From Oryzias latipes (taxonomy: Eukaryota; Chordata; Actinopteri; Beloniformes; Adrianichthyidae): a stretch of DNA of 64,000 bases. Positions 1-12,471 of the stretch are shown piece after piece (position 1 is the first letter of the stretch; each line of letters starts with the position of its first letter). The notes beneath the pieces were generated by a model that saw only the letters and a program-made list of their open reading frames with translations, was not told the DNA's origin and did no database searches. The stretch spans positions 14,679,825 to 14,743,824 of the forward strand of contig NC_019881.2 in NCBI RefSeq assembly GCF_002234675.1, written 5' to 3'. The translations under genes were made by a program, and so were the position numbers.

Positions 1-3000
1 ATTATTACAGAGTAGCTTTTTCTATTTATTGTACATAGACTGACTGAAGTCGGTATCGCGAGATACATGTTTGAATTTAAAGAAGCAGAGGGGATTTTGC
101 ATATCTTGTGTTTTCTGGGCCCAGACATATCTGATTTTATTTAACCTTTAAAGGACAGATGCACAGCGATTGAAACTAGAGTAAGGTGTCATGAAAACCC
201 ACTTGTTTTTGATACAGTTATTGGAAATTAAAGCTATGTTTTTGCTGCAAAGTTGAGGATCTGGATTTATATTCTGTACTTTTTGGACATTTTTTCCCTC
301 CTAGTCTCAGATAACCCTGCAGCCATTGTCATGGCATACCGTGCTTACTGGTCCTCTATGTAGTCTTCATCACTCTATATAAAACGTTTTGAGCTTTCTT
401 CACACCTATACACGTACCCACTTTAAATCCATTTGAAACACAGGATGAGCATGTTTTTTGTTCATCCTGACAGTAACAGCTGATCAGATAATTAGCAGGA
501 CCTGCGAGGATGTTGCATTCAGCATGGATCCTGTTAATCAGCGTGCACCAAGCTGAGGCTCTGGAGCCATCAGAACACGTCCCCCTTTAGTCCTCCATGG
601 TACTGCTGTTGTATTTGTGCGCACTTGTGCTGCTTCATACAGCTTCATCGAATGAAAGCGGTCACCATGCAGCCCAGATTTATTTGGGTTCCTCAAGTGA
701 AGTGGGACAGAGCAGAGGCTTGTTGTTGAATCTGTTTGGTGGTCTTGTAAAGACTCGAGGGACAACTGTTTGAAAAGAGGATTTGAGGAGGAGGAGGGTG
801 GCTGGAAGTTTGCTGATTTAAGATCTGACCTTTTGAATTGTGTTAAAGTAATGTCTCATGTGCATGGGTTTAGAGATGTAAAATATTGGTCCTATTTAAC
901 TGATGACATTTTGTCTCACCACTAGCCATTGATTGTATATTTTTCTATAATATATAAATTAAAAATATCTATAAACATACAATATTTAATCACCACAGTT
1001 TAGAATAAGGAACGGGCTGGACACTTTGATGGAAATGTAGTTAGGAAAATTTGGATTTCCATTATATTGAGAGTATTTTTAACCAAAAAGCGATGGAATA
1101 TCCTCAGCAGGCTTTAGGACCTAGGAATTATCTTTTTTAGCTTTTGGAGTTTTGCATTCAAGAAAAATGTAAAAATCTAAAGGCTAATTTACTGATTGGA
1201 TTTTAAAAATAAAGATCTGTCCATCATTTGTGCTTATTAGGAAATGTGATTTGCTGGACAATTTGAATCCACGCTGCAAATGGAGTTGAACAAGTCTGTG
1301 CTTGTGTTTTTTTATGTTTTGTGGAGAAAAGTCTTAAACTCATCAACCTACAAACAGCCTGTCCTCGTCTGGTCATCCTTCTACTGTAGCATTGAGAGTT
1401 GTGTCTCTCAGCTAGTCCGACATCAGCAAAATACTGCACACCTTTGAAAAATAAAAAACACACACACATTTTCCCAGCAACAAACCAAAAATTCCTCCTA
1501 AAGGACTGGATCTTTATTAGTTTTTAGTTATTCAAACAGTGTAGCTTTGTTTCGTTGTTTTTTTTATGTTTCTTACAAAATGGATTTGGAGGACTTGAAC
1601 TACATCATGTGTAGGAAAAAGCCGCTCATCTGCTTTTTATACAGACGAGGAAGCAAAGACGTAGTTCATAGCACCTGGCCAGTTCTTTTTACATCCGTTT
1701 AAATATGAACTTATATTTTTAAAGATAAAAATCTAAAAGCATTTACACTTGTTTTCATATATGCAAAAGCGTGTTGGATTCAGCTTGTAAAGCACTTGCA
1801 GAGGAATTTCTAGAGCTGATGGTCATTTCCGCCGAGGTGACACGGCGCCACAAACATGAAGTGAGGAGATTTTGTGGAGAAAAGCTGCTTTATATCAATA
1901 AGATTTTAAACACTAATAAAAGTTCTAAACACATGCCATTTAGGGAGTGTGTGTTTAAGTTACAGATTTTAGTAGATTTGTAATTTTTTCCATTTAAACC
2001 TCCGTATGTGGATCTGTCAGGGCTGCAGAGAAGCATATCATAAATTCTTGTAAATCAAAGTTGTGATTATGACCAAAATATTTTAAGAGGACTATTTTAA
2101 ATATATATTTTGTTATTTTTTTCTAGTAGGAATTACCCTAGCCTGTTGATGAGGGAATCTAAATGAAAGTTTGGTTCCCTGGACACTAAGACAATCCTCT
2201 TGGTTTGTCTGTACTGTCATTCTCAAGTCCAATGAAAGCTTTTGAACGATTACAGAGAGGAAATTGCAGAATATATTACTAGTATATACAATTTTATCAA
2301 GAAGGTATCTTATATTTTAGTTATCAATTCATAAAGAATATGTATTTAAATGGCAGTATGGTGCAGATTTAAATAAAAATCCCATTTCAGAGGCTATGTG
2401 AGGTTTTAAAAACCGACTAAAAAGGCTTCCAATGTAAGTTATGGTTAGAGATAAGTTTGTTTTAGCTAAAAAATCTTAGTTTGCTGCTTTTACAAGAGTT
2501 TTAGAGAAAGAAGTTCTTGAATTGCATGACAAAGGCAGCATTTTTCTCTGTTCAGCAGTGTATGATCACAGGAATTATGCTTTGAGGGTTTGTGAGAGTT
2601 TTTTGCATTAACACACAATATGCACATTATATTTATTACCTGGACAAATTGAGTCATATTAGTTTGTACTACTCTCCTACTGCATTTTTCTTGGACAGGA
2701 AGCGTGACCTGTTTTATCTGTTGGGCCATCATATCAGAGATTGGTGCTTGACTGATAAAAATATTTTAAAATAAAAGAGCTATAAACAGAAAAAGTCAAA
2801 TGTATTAATTGTGTAGCAGCTCACATAGCAGCACCTTTACATGAATACTTAGGATGACTGTTTTGATGTGTCCTCACAAACCTTGTGTTTAGCCTTTAAT
2901 TCTTTAGAGTTATGCAAACTTGATGAACCCCAAATTGTAAAAAATCCAGAAGACCAGTTTTTATTTTTAGAAAGCAATCCCAAACCCTTTGCGTGTGATA

Positions 3001-4780
3001 ATGGCCGATTTTTACTGAAGTGTTTCGAACAGGATGGGTGTGGCAGCAGTGATAAGATGTGATTCTGGTGTCTCAAAAGCCTGCTCTTATTAAAACCATG
3101 AATGTTTCTGCCTGCCTGCTCATTATCTCTTATTGTTGCATACAGCCATTTCTGTATATCACAATGCACCTCAAATGATAATTAGTTTTACAAAATTATC
3201 CTTTGAATGTAAAGACAGTGATGCTCATACTCATGTCTGGAAAAGGTGCTTTTCTTTTTCAGTTAAACAGAGAAATATATTTTAGATTGAAAGAAAATTG
3301 ACGTATTTGCTTTGCTCAACCCTGAAGTGATTTGACTTTTTTTTAGAGCACAAAGAGTTAGAAAATGAAAGCTCGCCTTGTGTGTATGTACGGAAAAATG
3401 CAGCTTTAATGGATAAAAGCATTCTTTTCTTTGGTGAGTTGCATCTTGTCTTGAGGAGATCAGTACACAGCAGTGTTTCTTGAATGCTTTGTTCCACCAT
3501 GGCTTGTGGAAAGTGCCAGAGCTGTGCGGCTCCACTCACGCCCACTCATCAGTGTCTTATGATCCTGTCCATCGTCATCGGTCACTACTCATGCAAAAGT
3601 GTAAAAGGGCCTTTGACAGGACTGAGCAGTTTGTTTTCATTTCTTTTAAGTCAGGGAGAAGTCTGTTAGTCCTATATTTTATTTGGGTTTTTTTGGGAGA
3701 AAAGCCGTTCACAAAGAGACCAATTTCTTGTAATATTAGTAGTGACGCTACTATTTATTGTAGTATTTAATAACAGCACTATTTATGGTCAAAATAATGA
3801 ATTAAAGTGTGTCATTGTGCTTGCAGTAGCTTTGGAGGCAGGTGGTCATTCTGTAACTGAGTTCTTAAGCATAAGCCACTCCCTCTCCTCTAGCAGGACG
3901 TATTTCATTGGTTCTAAGGTTGCTAAGTGACACTGGCCCAACATCATTTGGTTTCCTTAGTTACCATTTGTCTCCTCGGAGAGGACAGCATGGTCTCACA
4001 ATTGACATACCCTTTTCTTTTTCTTCTCCTCGTTCTTTTCTAGAGGTAGAATTTCTTTTTCATTTTTGTTTTTTCATTTTAGATTTTAGAAAGGGAAAGA
4101 ATACAAATTAAATAAATCAGAATATTAATTCAATCACTTTTTCTACTCCTATTTTCAATAAAAAGTTAAATGGAAAAAAAAAGTTGATATGTAAATATAT
4201 CGTGTACAGTTTGTATCTGTAACTTGTCAGTCTGTCATTGGTGACAGAGTCTGTCTTGCTTATAACGCACGCTACCAGTAAATAAAAAAGGAAAAAGTAT
4301 ATTTAGACTGTATGGTCCCTTGAAAGCAAGTTTTAAATTAATATCTGATGTATATTCCTGTAACATTGCATTTTTATCTGAGGAATGATGTTATTAAAAA
4401 ACTGCAAATAAATTGCATTTCCTACAGTTTTGTTTATTGTTTTCTCATTGGATTCATAAAAACGTTTTACACGAGCTATGAATGTCAGGTATAAAGCAAG
4501 AGCAGACAAAGTGCAGAAATATGAAGCAACTATTTTCAGTTTTTTTTTTTAAATAAAGAGAAAAAATACTTTTTTTCATTTTAGATTTCATTAAAACATA
4601 CATTTAGAAGCTCCTAGGATAAGTGAATACGATACCCACAACTAAAAGTTAGTTGTTTGTGCTATTTTTAACAAAAGTAAAATAAAATAAAAAGTCAATT
4701 TTTTGGTTTTCAGAAATATAAATTACTATTTGCAAATAAAATCCGATCTTTTAAGGCTGATTGAAAAGAATGCAAACTCT
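1..4780. other. Non-coding stretch, possible 3' UTR of a gene to the left
   Basis: I see no exon here that gives a recognisable protein; the open frames are short and unlike any family I know. The stretch is AT-rich, with several polyadenylation-type signals on the plus strand, the last convincing one (AATAAA) at 4407-4412, and a TGTAAATA Pumilio-like motif near 4190. This suggests, without proving it, that much of 1-4430 is a long 3' UTR of a plus-strand gene whose coding part lies left of the window. The host gene cannot be named. Confidence 0.35.
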
Positions 4781-5228
4781 CTAAAAGTTTCTATTTTTAT
4801 TATGGGGCACAATATTTTAAAATATCTTTCATAATGGAATTTGTTTTATGTAATTGTGAATTTTTCTACTTCAAAAGTTGGATTTGACTACGCTAACAGT
4901 CCAAATAAAGTTAAAATAGTGTATTATAAGAGAAAATGTTGAACATTTTAGGGTAATGCAAAACAAGAATACAAGGATCGTCTATCTTGTAAGTTGATGT
5001 TAGATCAAATGCTAAATAAGAACTAATTGTATCACAACTTTTCTTCTTATCTCATCTGATTCAGCTGTTGTTACTGAACAAATAGAAAATGTTGAATCTG
5101 ACACAATTTAATGAAGAGAAGAAATGGAAATATACAAAAAGGTTCCCTTTTTTTAATAAGAATAAAGTTTAAACAAGGAAATTCTTCACACAAATTCAAC
5201 ATTGGTTTGTTTCATCAAAAAGTAATAA
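4780..5228 (-). other. Probable 3' UTR of the TINF2-like/zinc-finger gene
   Basis: This follows the stop codon of the minus-strand zinc-finger gene (stop at 5229-5231). A minus-strand AATAAA reads as tttatt at 4796-4801, about 430 bases beyond the stop, and is the nearest plausible polyadenylation signal. The end is inferred from that hexamer only. Confidence 0.4.
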
Positions 5229-8200
5229 TTACTTGTCAGGTTTATGAGTTGCCAGATGCCTTTTTAGGTTGCCTTGCTGAGAGAATTCTTTCTCACACTT
5301 AGTACATTTAAAAGGTTTTACTCCTGTGTGACTGAGAGCATGCCTCTTTAGACAGTTGACAGTCAGAAACCGTTTAGGACATTCCAAGCAGGCGTACGGC
5401 CGCTCCCCTGTGTGAGAGCGCAGGTGCACAGTCAGGTGACCCTTGCAGGAGAAACCTTTCCCACAGTGGATGCAGGTATAGGGCAACTCGCCTGTGTGAG
5501 ACCGATTGTGCAAGAGCAGCTCCCCCGAGGAGAAAAACGACTTCCCGCAGGTGGTGCACAGGTAATTTCTCTCTCCTTTATGCATCTGCATGTGCCTCAC
5601 AAAACCGTTTTTGCTAAAGTGTTTTCCGCATACGTTGCACAAATTGGTGGGGCCGTCGTGGAGCCGTTTGTGCTGGTTTAGGGAATTGCTGCACAGGAAT
5701 CCCTTGTTGCACAGATCACATTTAAATATTCGTCCTTTTTTGTGGAGTCTTTGGTGATGATAATACCCCGACTGGCTGGTGAAGCCCTTCTCACACAGAC
5801 TGCAGTGGTATCGGAAGCTGTGGATTCTCATATGGGTCCTCAGTTGATTAGGGTGTTCAAAGACCTTCTCACAGGTCTGACATCTGGTCTCTTCTTCTGA
5901 AAAGTTTTTGTTCTCAGGCCGTGTGCTTAGAAACCTTTTATCAACCCCTGTAGGTTCTTTTCTTCTTTGGGATTTCCTATTTCCCGGCTTGTCTTGATTC
6001 TGCTCACAGTTCAGTTTCTTGTCAGGGCTATTTTTCATTGTGCCTTTCTTCTCTTTCTTTGAGCTCTTTTCTATGTCTTTCTTTTTTATCTTTGCACCCA
6101 AACTCACTGTTTTTGAAGATTTCCTTCTGGGTTTGATCCCTGTTTTTTGATGCTCCTTTTGGATGTGCTCTTGAATCTTTTTTATGCAACAATGTGTAAA
6201 CGAACACTCGGAACAGATGTACAAGTGAGATACAAGATCTGAAAAGAGTATCAAGCACGGCAAATGAGAAAGACTGAACAGATTAACTCCAGACAAACTC
6301 TGACCTGTGACTGACCTGACTCCCTTTTCGGACCCCAGTCTTCTGAGGTGTCCTCTAAGCTTTCAGCCAGGTCTTCGTCCACGTCCTCCAAAGCCAACGT
6401 CCTCGCATCGCTGTCATATTTATCGTCATCACCTTCAATGTGATTTACTGGGAGTCTTTCTTCAGGTGGGTGAGCCAACGTGTGCAGAATGATGTCTTCC
6501 TCGTTGCTGGTCAGAGCTGTAAAACAACAACAAAAAAGTCCTAACTTGAGTTAGTTTTTGGCACAAAAATGTAAACGTTCTCCAATTTATGAAAATCATA
6601 AAGAAAGAATTTTTGTTCTGACTTGAGCTGAGAGTCCCCCGCTCTCTGTAATGAAGCAGAAGGGTCTTTAACGCGACAGGATCAGACAGACTGCGCGAAA
6701 ACTCTTCTGGTGTAGATGAACCAGTGAGCAACGCTGATGTCTTAAAGGACCATTAAACACAGGTAGGTCAGTGAAACATAATCTCAGGTCTAAAAAATGT
6801 ATCAATTTGACATTTACTATTAAAAAAGATACATAGAGCATCTTAGCAATTTATCAAATCAAACTTAAAATCGCTTATTTAAGCTTCTTAACACACAAAT
6901 ACTATGCCTCAAAAATGTATATTTGTCATTTCCTACAGACAACAAATGTTTGCCAATAATTTTTAAACACATAACTCTAAATCTGTCATACAGATGAAAC
7001 CACTGTGATGCTTTAAATGTACAGATTAGTGAGTACCTCGTGAAGATCTGGTACAGGCAGCAGTTGCTCCAGTCTGACCAAGAACACAGACACGAGCTGC
7101 TGGATCCCTTGGTTGAAGGCAGAGCCATACTTTTTAGGAAAAACCTCCTATGGGCATGTTTAGAACATACATTATTCAAGGTTTGAGTAAGAAAAAAAAT
7201 GCTTAATTGATCAAACTTCACTGGAGAATGCAATGAGGATTCCTGAAATACTCAAATTATTTTTCTGTTTATGAACTTGTTTTTTTTCCAGGCCAAAAAA
7301 CACATTTTCTGTTACTTTATAAACATAAAAGAAAATTGTACTGTTATTGATCTACATTTTGTTATTTAAAATTTATCGGAGAACAGTTTTCAAACCAAAG
7401 ATGGTTTGAGACAGATTAACATTTAAACAAGGTCTAATATATTTAGGTTCAAAGCAGAATGTTTTTAAAATTCAATAAAAAAAATTCTTTTTCAAAGAAA
7501 TGTAAAAGTTCAGTTGTTTAGTTCATAGATATCCATACTTACATGAAAGAATGTCTCCTTTTCAAATGGAACACTCAAGATTTTCTGCACCAGAGTGGCA
7601 AAGTTTCTATAGGAACTCCTTAGGATTTCACTGCTTTCCTAGAAAATAAGGAAAATAATTTCAGACATTTGGTTTTCTTTTCTTTTTAATTGATAGCATT
7701 TCAATTTAATGTGTCGGATTAGAAACAAAAAAGACATTAGTTGCAAGCTTAATTTGTGAAGAAAAGAGGATAACGTCTGTTTTTGAAAATCTCACCATTT
7801 GATCAATGGAGCTCAGCTCAGAGCTGCAGGAGTGGATTTTATCAAGGTGGTTCTGGATGGTCTTTAGGTTGGTGACACCATCCACGTGACACAGCTCCAA
7901 AACTAGCTGTAATAGACACCAAAACATTAATCTCCACTATCTACAAATACACCTTATCTACTATGTTGAGCTTGATGTCATCATCCTCTAGACTAGCCAC
8001 TATCACCACAACAGCACAAGTAACTTGAATGTAACTCCTTACCCTTGCTCTCAAACCCATGATGAGTTGAGCTTTCTGAATGGGATTCAGAATCTCTGGA
8101 ACAATCTCCATGACCAAGTTGATGAAGTCCAGCAGTTTATCATACTGAAGCACACTGTGCTCCTGAGCTACCTGCCACGCTAAGGCAGACATCAGTCTCA

Positions 8201-8463
8201 CTGGAGGCACAAGCAGCTGCAAAGAAGCAGGAGGAAGACGTGCGCCTGCAAATGAGAAGTATTTTGTCTAAAAGTTGATAAGCATAGAAAACAACTTAAC
8301 AAGCAATATCTGTACACAACACACTGGTGCTCGTTTAGTTAGCTAACATTAGCTTTGGACTCCTCTTCTTTTAAAATGTGCATTATTTAGTGTTGAAATG
8401 CGATGTTGGCGGCCAAAATAAAAAACAAAAACACTCGCACAAACCTTTGTAACTCAACGCCAT
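5229..8463 (-). CDS. TINF2-N-like domain fused to C2H2 zinc fingers
   Basis: Eight coding exons: 8445-8463, 8043-8245, 7796-7906, 7543-7638, 7037-7129, 6623-6740, 6316-6516, 5229-6238; they total 1851 bases, 616 aa. Phases agree at every junction. The first five exons (about residues 1-175) resemble the TERF1-interacting nuclear factor 2 N-terminal domain: an LLVPPVRLMSALAWQV start, then YGSAFNQGIQQLV near its end. A linker rich in acidic and then lysine residues follows. One isolated C2H2 finger lies near residues 288-310, and eight tandem C2H2 fingers fill about residues 390-612 with TGERPY-type linkers between the last ones. TIN2 itself is a shelterin bridge at telomeres; this protein more likely binds DNA through its fingers, with the N-terminal domain for protein contacts (inference). 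It is divergent from tspan33, about 770 bases away. No symbol is assigned because orthology is unclear. Confidence 0.88.
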
Positions 8464-8529
8464 ACCGGTGGATGGTAAACATGTAAAATGAGGAACATAA
8501 AAGGAATTCTTGGAACGCTTAAAAAAATC

Positions 8530-8537
8530 ACTTCCGG
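8530..8537. promoter_or_regulatory. ETS-like site upstream of the zinc-finger gene
   Basis: ACTTCCGG, a textbook ETS-family core, lies 67 bases upstream of the minus-strand start codon at 8461-8463, in a spacer with no clear TATA box. That is typical of a housekeeping promoter. Only the motif is seen; its use is inferred. Confidence 0.35.
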
Positions 8538-9230
8538 ATTAAGCGGATGTTGTGAAAAATCGAGACATTGCAATTTCCTTCAAAACAAAAGCACACCCTG
8601 CTTTTTTTAAAATCTTTTTTTAATTATGATTTTTCATCTGAATCTTAATTTTAGCTTTCAAAGGGGAATATAGTTACTTTAAGAAAATGCTTTACAACAA
8701 CGTCTCTTAATTACAACAACAAAAGGGTACACAACAGTGTTTTACAGTCAAATAATTATGATTTATTATCATCTTTAGACAATTATAATGCACATTTTAT
8801 ACTAACCCAGTAATTGTTTGTTTTATTATTTAAAGAAAAAGTTCTTCTTTTCGTGGCTTCCCTATAAGTAATGATTATTTTTTTAAAGATTTAAACAAAT
8901 AGGATTTAATTTAAAAGAAATAGTCTGACGTCAACTTCTACTTAGCAAAACAAACTTTTACTCGAGCACAACTCGAGCCGAGCTATGAAGATGTTTGTTC
9001 CAGATGAGCGCTCAGTGAAAGGCAAGAAAACGTAAAACACCCTCTCGTGTTTTAAACACGCCTAGACGGCGCTTTGCCGTGACTGCATGCAACAAACAGC
9101 CCTCAGATCAAAGCAGCATCTTTTCATCATGCTGTCAGCACCGAACTGACGAAGGAGGAACACGTTTTTTCGGTGTTTTGATTTGTTTTTTTGTGCGCAA
9201 ACTTGGACAAATAAGGTGTTTTTGATCACA

Positions 9231-12200
9231 ATGGGAAATGGCAAAGACGCAGCGACATCCGACGCGGAGTTCACGTTTGTCAGTCCAGTTGTGAAGTATC
9301 TGCTTTTTGTTTTTAATTTTATATTCTGGGTAAGCTATTCAACTATTTTCTCCCATGGTTAAACATTTGTGTTTCAGGAGAAGACACGTTGCACTGACAT
9401 TTGAAAGTTTGCTTTTATGAAGGCTTCAATTGCTAAATGGGTTTCCCAGTTATTTTTCAGTCTTCCAACCATGTCAGATAAGTGGGATAAGTGTGCATTT
9501 TTGTGTTTGGATTAGTTGCTCTTTAACTCGAGTTGACCAAATTCCAGGAAAGGGGGAGTGCTGAAACTTCCATTTATGCAAAGATATGTCCGCACAGGCA
9601 AAAATAAAATAACCCAACAGATAAGAAGTGGTCATCACACAAAATTTGATCACTAAGGTCTAACATGATCAGGGGTCAGAACTGTAAACACAGCAAAGTT
9701 AGTTTTCAGAGTCAGCTGACCTTAACAAGGAGATTTCTTTGCTGATCTCTTCTCAGATTAAATTTAGACAGACTTTGTTTGTACACGTGCAATAATTCTT
9801 TTAAAAATGTGTAGTTTAAACAAATGATTAGGAATAGTTTCAAAGGTGCATTTGATCGCCTTCAACAAAGTTTGTTTTTGAAAATGTTACCACAGAAATG
9901 AAAGTTATTTAGACTCTTTGCCGTGTTCTAACAGGACGAGGCTGTGTAAAAACTTGAAGCTCTGCAGCTTGGAATGTATAGTTATTTCTTCTGCCTTAGG
10001 CTACACATTAGGATATGTCTACGAAACCCTATGACAATATAACTACTGCTTCTTTTCACATCTGCATTATCCCTGTTCTGATATAATCAGAACTAAATAA
10101 GTTAACAGAAACCTTTACAGAATGATAGACCAGGCTGGTTCTGTTTCTCCCACCTCAACAGGCTGTAATGGTAACTGGATCCTTTTCATTCAGGGTGGGA
10201 AGCGTGTTTCTGAAGCCTCACTATTATTCTATGAGGCTGTATAAAGGACAAGCCTGTGAAAGAGCCTATTTTGCTTTATTAGAACAGTGCAGATCACTTC
10301 CAGGTTGGTCAAATGGAATTTTTTCCTTTTTTATATAACTTTACCATCATGATGGATGCCTTACTCATTCATTTCATTTCCTGTTGAGGGTTGATAAAAT
10401 GAGTTTAAATTAGATTTTTTTTAAAGCAGGTACAGCATGTGTGACTCATAATTTCCTTCTCTGTGCCTTCCACGTCATTGTGATGAAGTGTTGTGGTAAA
10501 TTGAGCAAAACGGAACATATAAGAAATGATTCTTCATCGTATTTAATGTGAACAATCCCACTTTTTATTTCCCTCTTCTTCTCAGGTAATTTCCTTTGTG
10601 ATGGTGGGGATCGGTGTGTATGCTCGCCTGATAAAGCAAGCAGGTACTTGATCGGATGACTCAGGAGGAACCAAATGAATTTCTGTCTTGAAAAACAGTA
10701 ACGGATCGCTTTTGTTTTTATTAAACGGCTTTCAAAGCTCTACGTTCTGTTCTGCTGCAGAGACCGCTTTGGCATGTCTGACAGTTGACCCTGCTGTCAT
10801 GCTCATGGTTGTGGGAATCTTCATGTTCATCGTCACCTTCTGTGGCTGTGTGGGCTCCTTACGGGAAAACATCTGCCTCCTGCAGACGGTAATCTTTTTT
10901 GTATCTATAACAGTGCTAAAAAAAACATTGAAACTTGTTATTTCTGTGTTTGTTTAGGAGTTTAATGAAAAAAATTGAACTCCTTCAAATCACATGACAT
11001 GCTTGAGGCTAAGATCGCACAGGTGAGGGGCTTGAAATTAAGCAGAAAAAAGGGGACGCCTCCAATATCTTCTTCTTTACTTTATAAACCGCTCAAGCAA
11101 AGAATAAAGAGCTATAACAGCACAAAAAAGTGAAGTTTTAACCCCTTCTCTGCTTTAAGGCTTCTATGAAGAAGCCACAGTGCAGATGCTGATTCTACTC
11201 TAAACACTTCTTCTCCTAACTCGAGGCGTATTGTTCTCTCTTCTGTTAGTTTTGCATCAGTCTGACAGTCATCTTCATTCTGCAACTGACTGCTGGTATC
11301 ATGGGCTTCATCTTTTCCGATAAGGTAATTTACCTTCATCAGAGGATTGTAAAAAAGAAACAGCTCATTTATTAGCAAAAACATGGTTTCCAACTACAGC
11401 TATTGAAAATTTAGACAAGTGATTAGTTTATCTTTTTGATTTTTGTTTTTAATTGAGTGTGTGTAACTTAATATTGTCAGTCAACAGATTATAGGTTTTG
11501 AATTGTAGTAGTAAGTTTCATGGGATGTTCAATAAAAAGGAAGAACTGTGTGCAAACTCATACCTCTGACAAAAAAAAAGTCTTTCATTTCTTGAAAGCC
11601 TTAAACTCTGGTTTTTAAAAAGCAACCTGTTCAAAAAAATGAAAATAATTTGTTAAATTAAGCCTAAAGTGGTTTTAAAGAGGGCAAAAACACTGACTTG
11701 GTTTTATTTTGTTTAACAAATGAGCCTAACTGTCTCCAATTTTTAGGCAAGAGGTAAAGTAACAGAGGTGATCAACAAATCCATCATCCACTACAGAGAT
11801 GACGTTGATCTGCAAAACCTCATCGATTATGGCCAAAAAGAGGTAGTTGACCACCTTCTTCTGTCATGAGAATCTTTAACTTAATATTTACTTTAAAAAA
11901 AATCAGTTGATTGATTGTGTCTTTTAGTTCCGCTGCTGTGGTGGTGAGGCCTTCACCGACTGGTCCCAAAACATATATTTCAACTGCAGCGAGAAAAATC
12001 CGAGCAGAGAGCGCTGCTCCGTCCCTTTCTCCTGTTGCATCATAACCAAAGTCAAGGTTAGCTCCAAATTAGACTTTTGTGTGTGTTTTTCAGAGTTTTA
12101 AGCTATTGCTTTGTATGTAGGAGTTATTCAACAGCATGTGTGGTGAGGGCATGCAAAAATTGGACTACATCACAGCAGGACAGTACGTTTATACTGATGG

Positions 12201-12471
12201 CTGCATAGACAAACTGGTGAACTGGATCCACAGCAACCTGTTTATCATAGGAGGCATTGCTTTGGGACTGGCTATACCACAGGTAGGATAGCATGCAAAG
12301 CAAATACTTAAGTCAAAACTTGTACAAGTAGAGATTAAATGGTGCAATCAGGGGTTTGTTCTTTTGCAGCTGGTCGGCATACTCCTGTCTCAGATTCTGA
12401 TCAATCAGATCAAAGACCAGATTGAGCTGCAGAACTACAACGCCAGGCACCGCTCAGACCCGTGGAGCTGA
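9231..12471 (+). CDS. tspan33: Tetraspanin-33
   Basis: Eight exons: 9231-9329, 10586-10643, 10761-10888, 11250-11324, 11747-11842, 11928-12056, 12121-12282, 12370-12471; 849 bases, 282 aa, close to the mammalian length of 283. There are four membrane segments: residues about 24-45, two around 60-110, and the last near 235-260. The large extracellular loop starts with the CCG motif at residues 155-157 and contains eight cysteines (CC, C, C, CC, C, C), which places it in the TspanC8 group. Members of that group bind the protease ADAM10, help it leave the ER and steer its substrate choice, including Notch. The second loop also carries a possible N-glycosylation site (NCS). The start MGNGKD is followed by a polar cytoplasmic tail. 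The next gene downstream is smo, as in mammals. A paralogue (tspan33a or b) cannot be told apart here. Confidence 0.95.
9330..10585 (+). other. tspan33: tspan33 intron 1
   Basis: A 1.26 kb phase 0 intron, GTAAGC to CTCAG. I see no repeat, RNA gene or conserved motif in it. Confidence 0.8.

Noticed and set aside
1771-1983. Open frame of 70 codons
   Set aside because: It has no recognisable family, no splice partners and a composition like its non-coding flanks.
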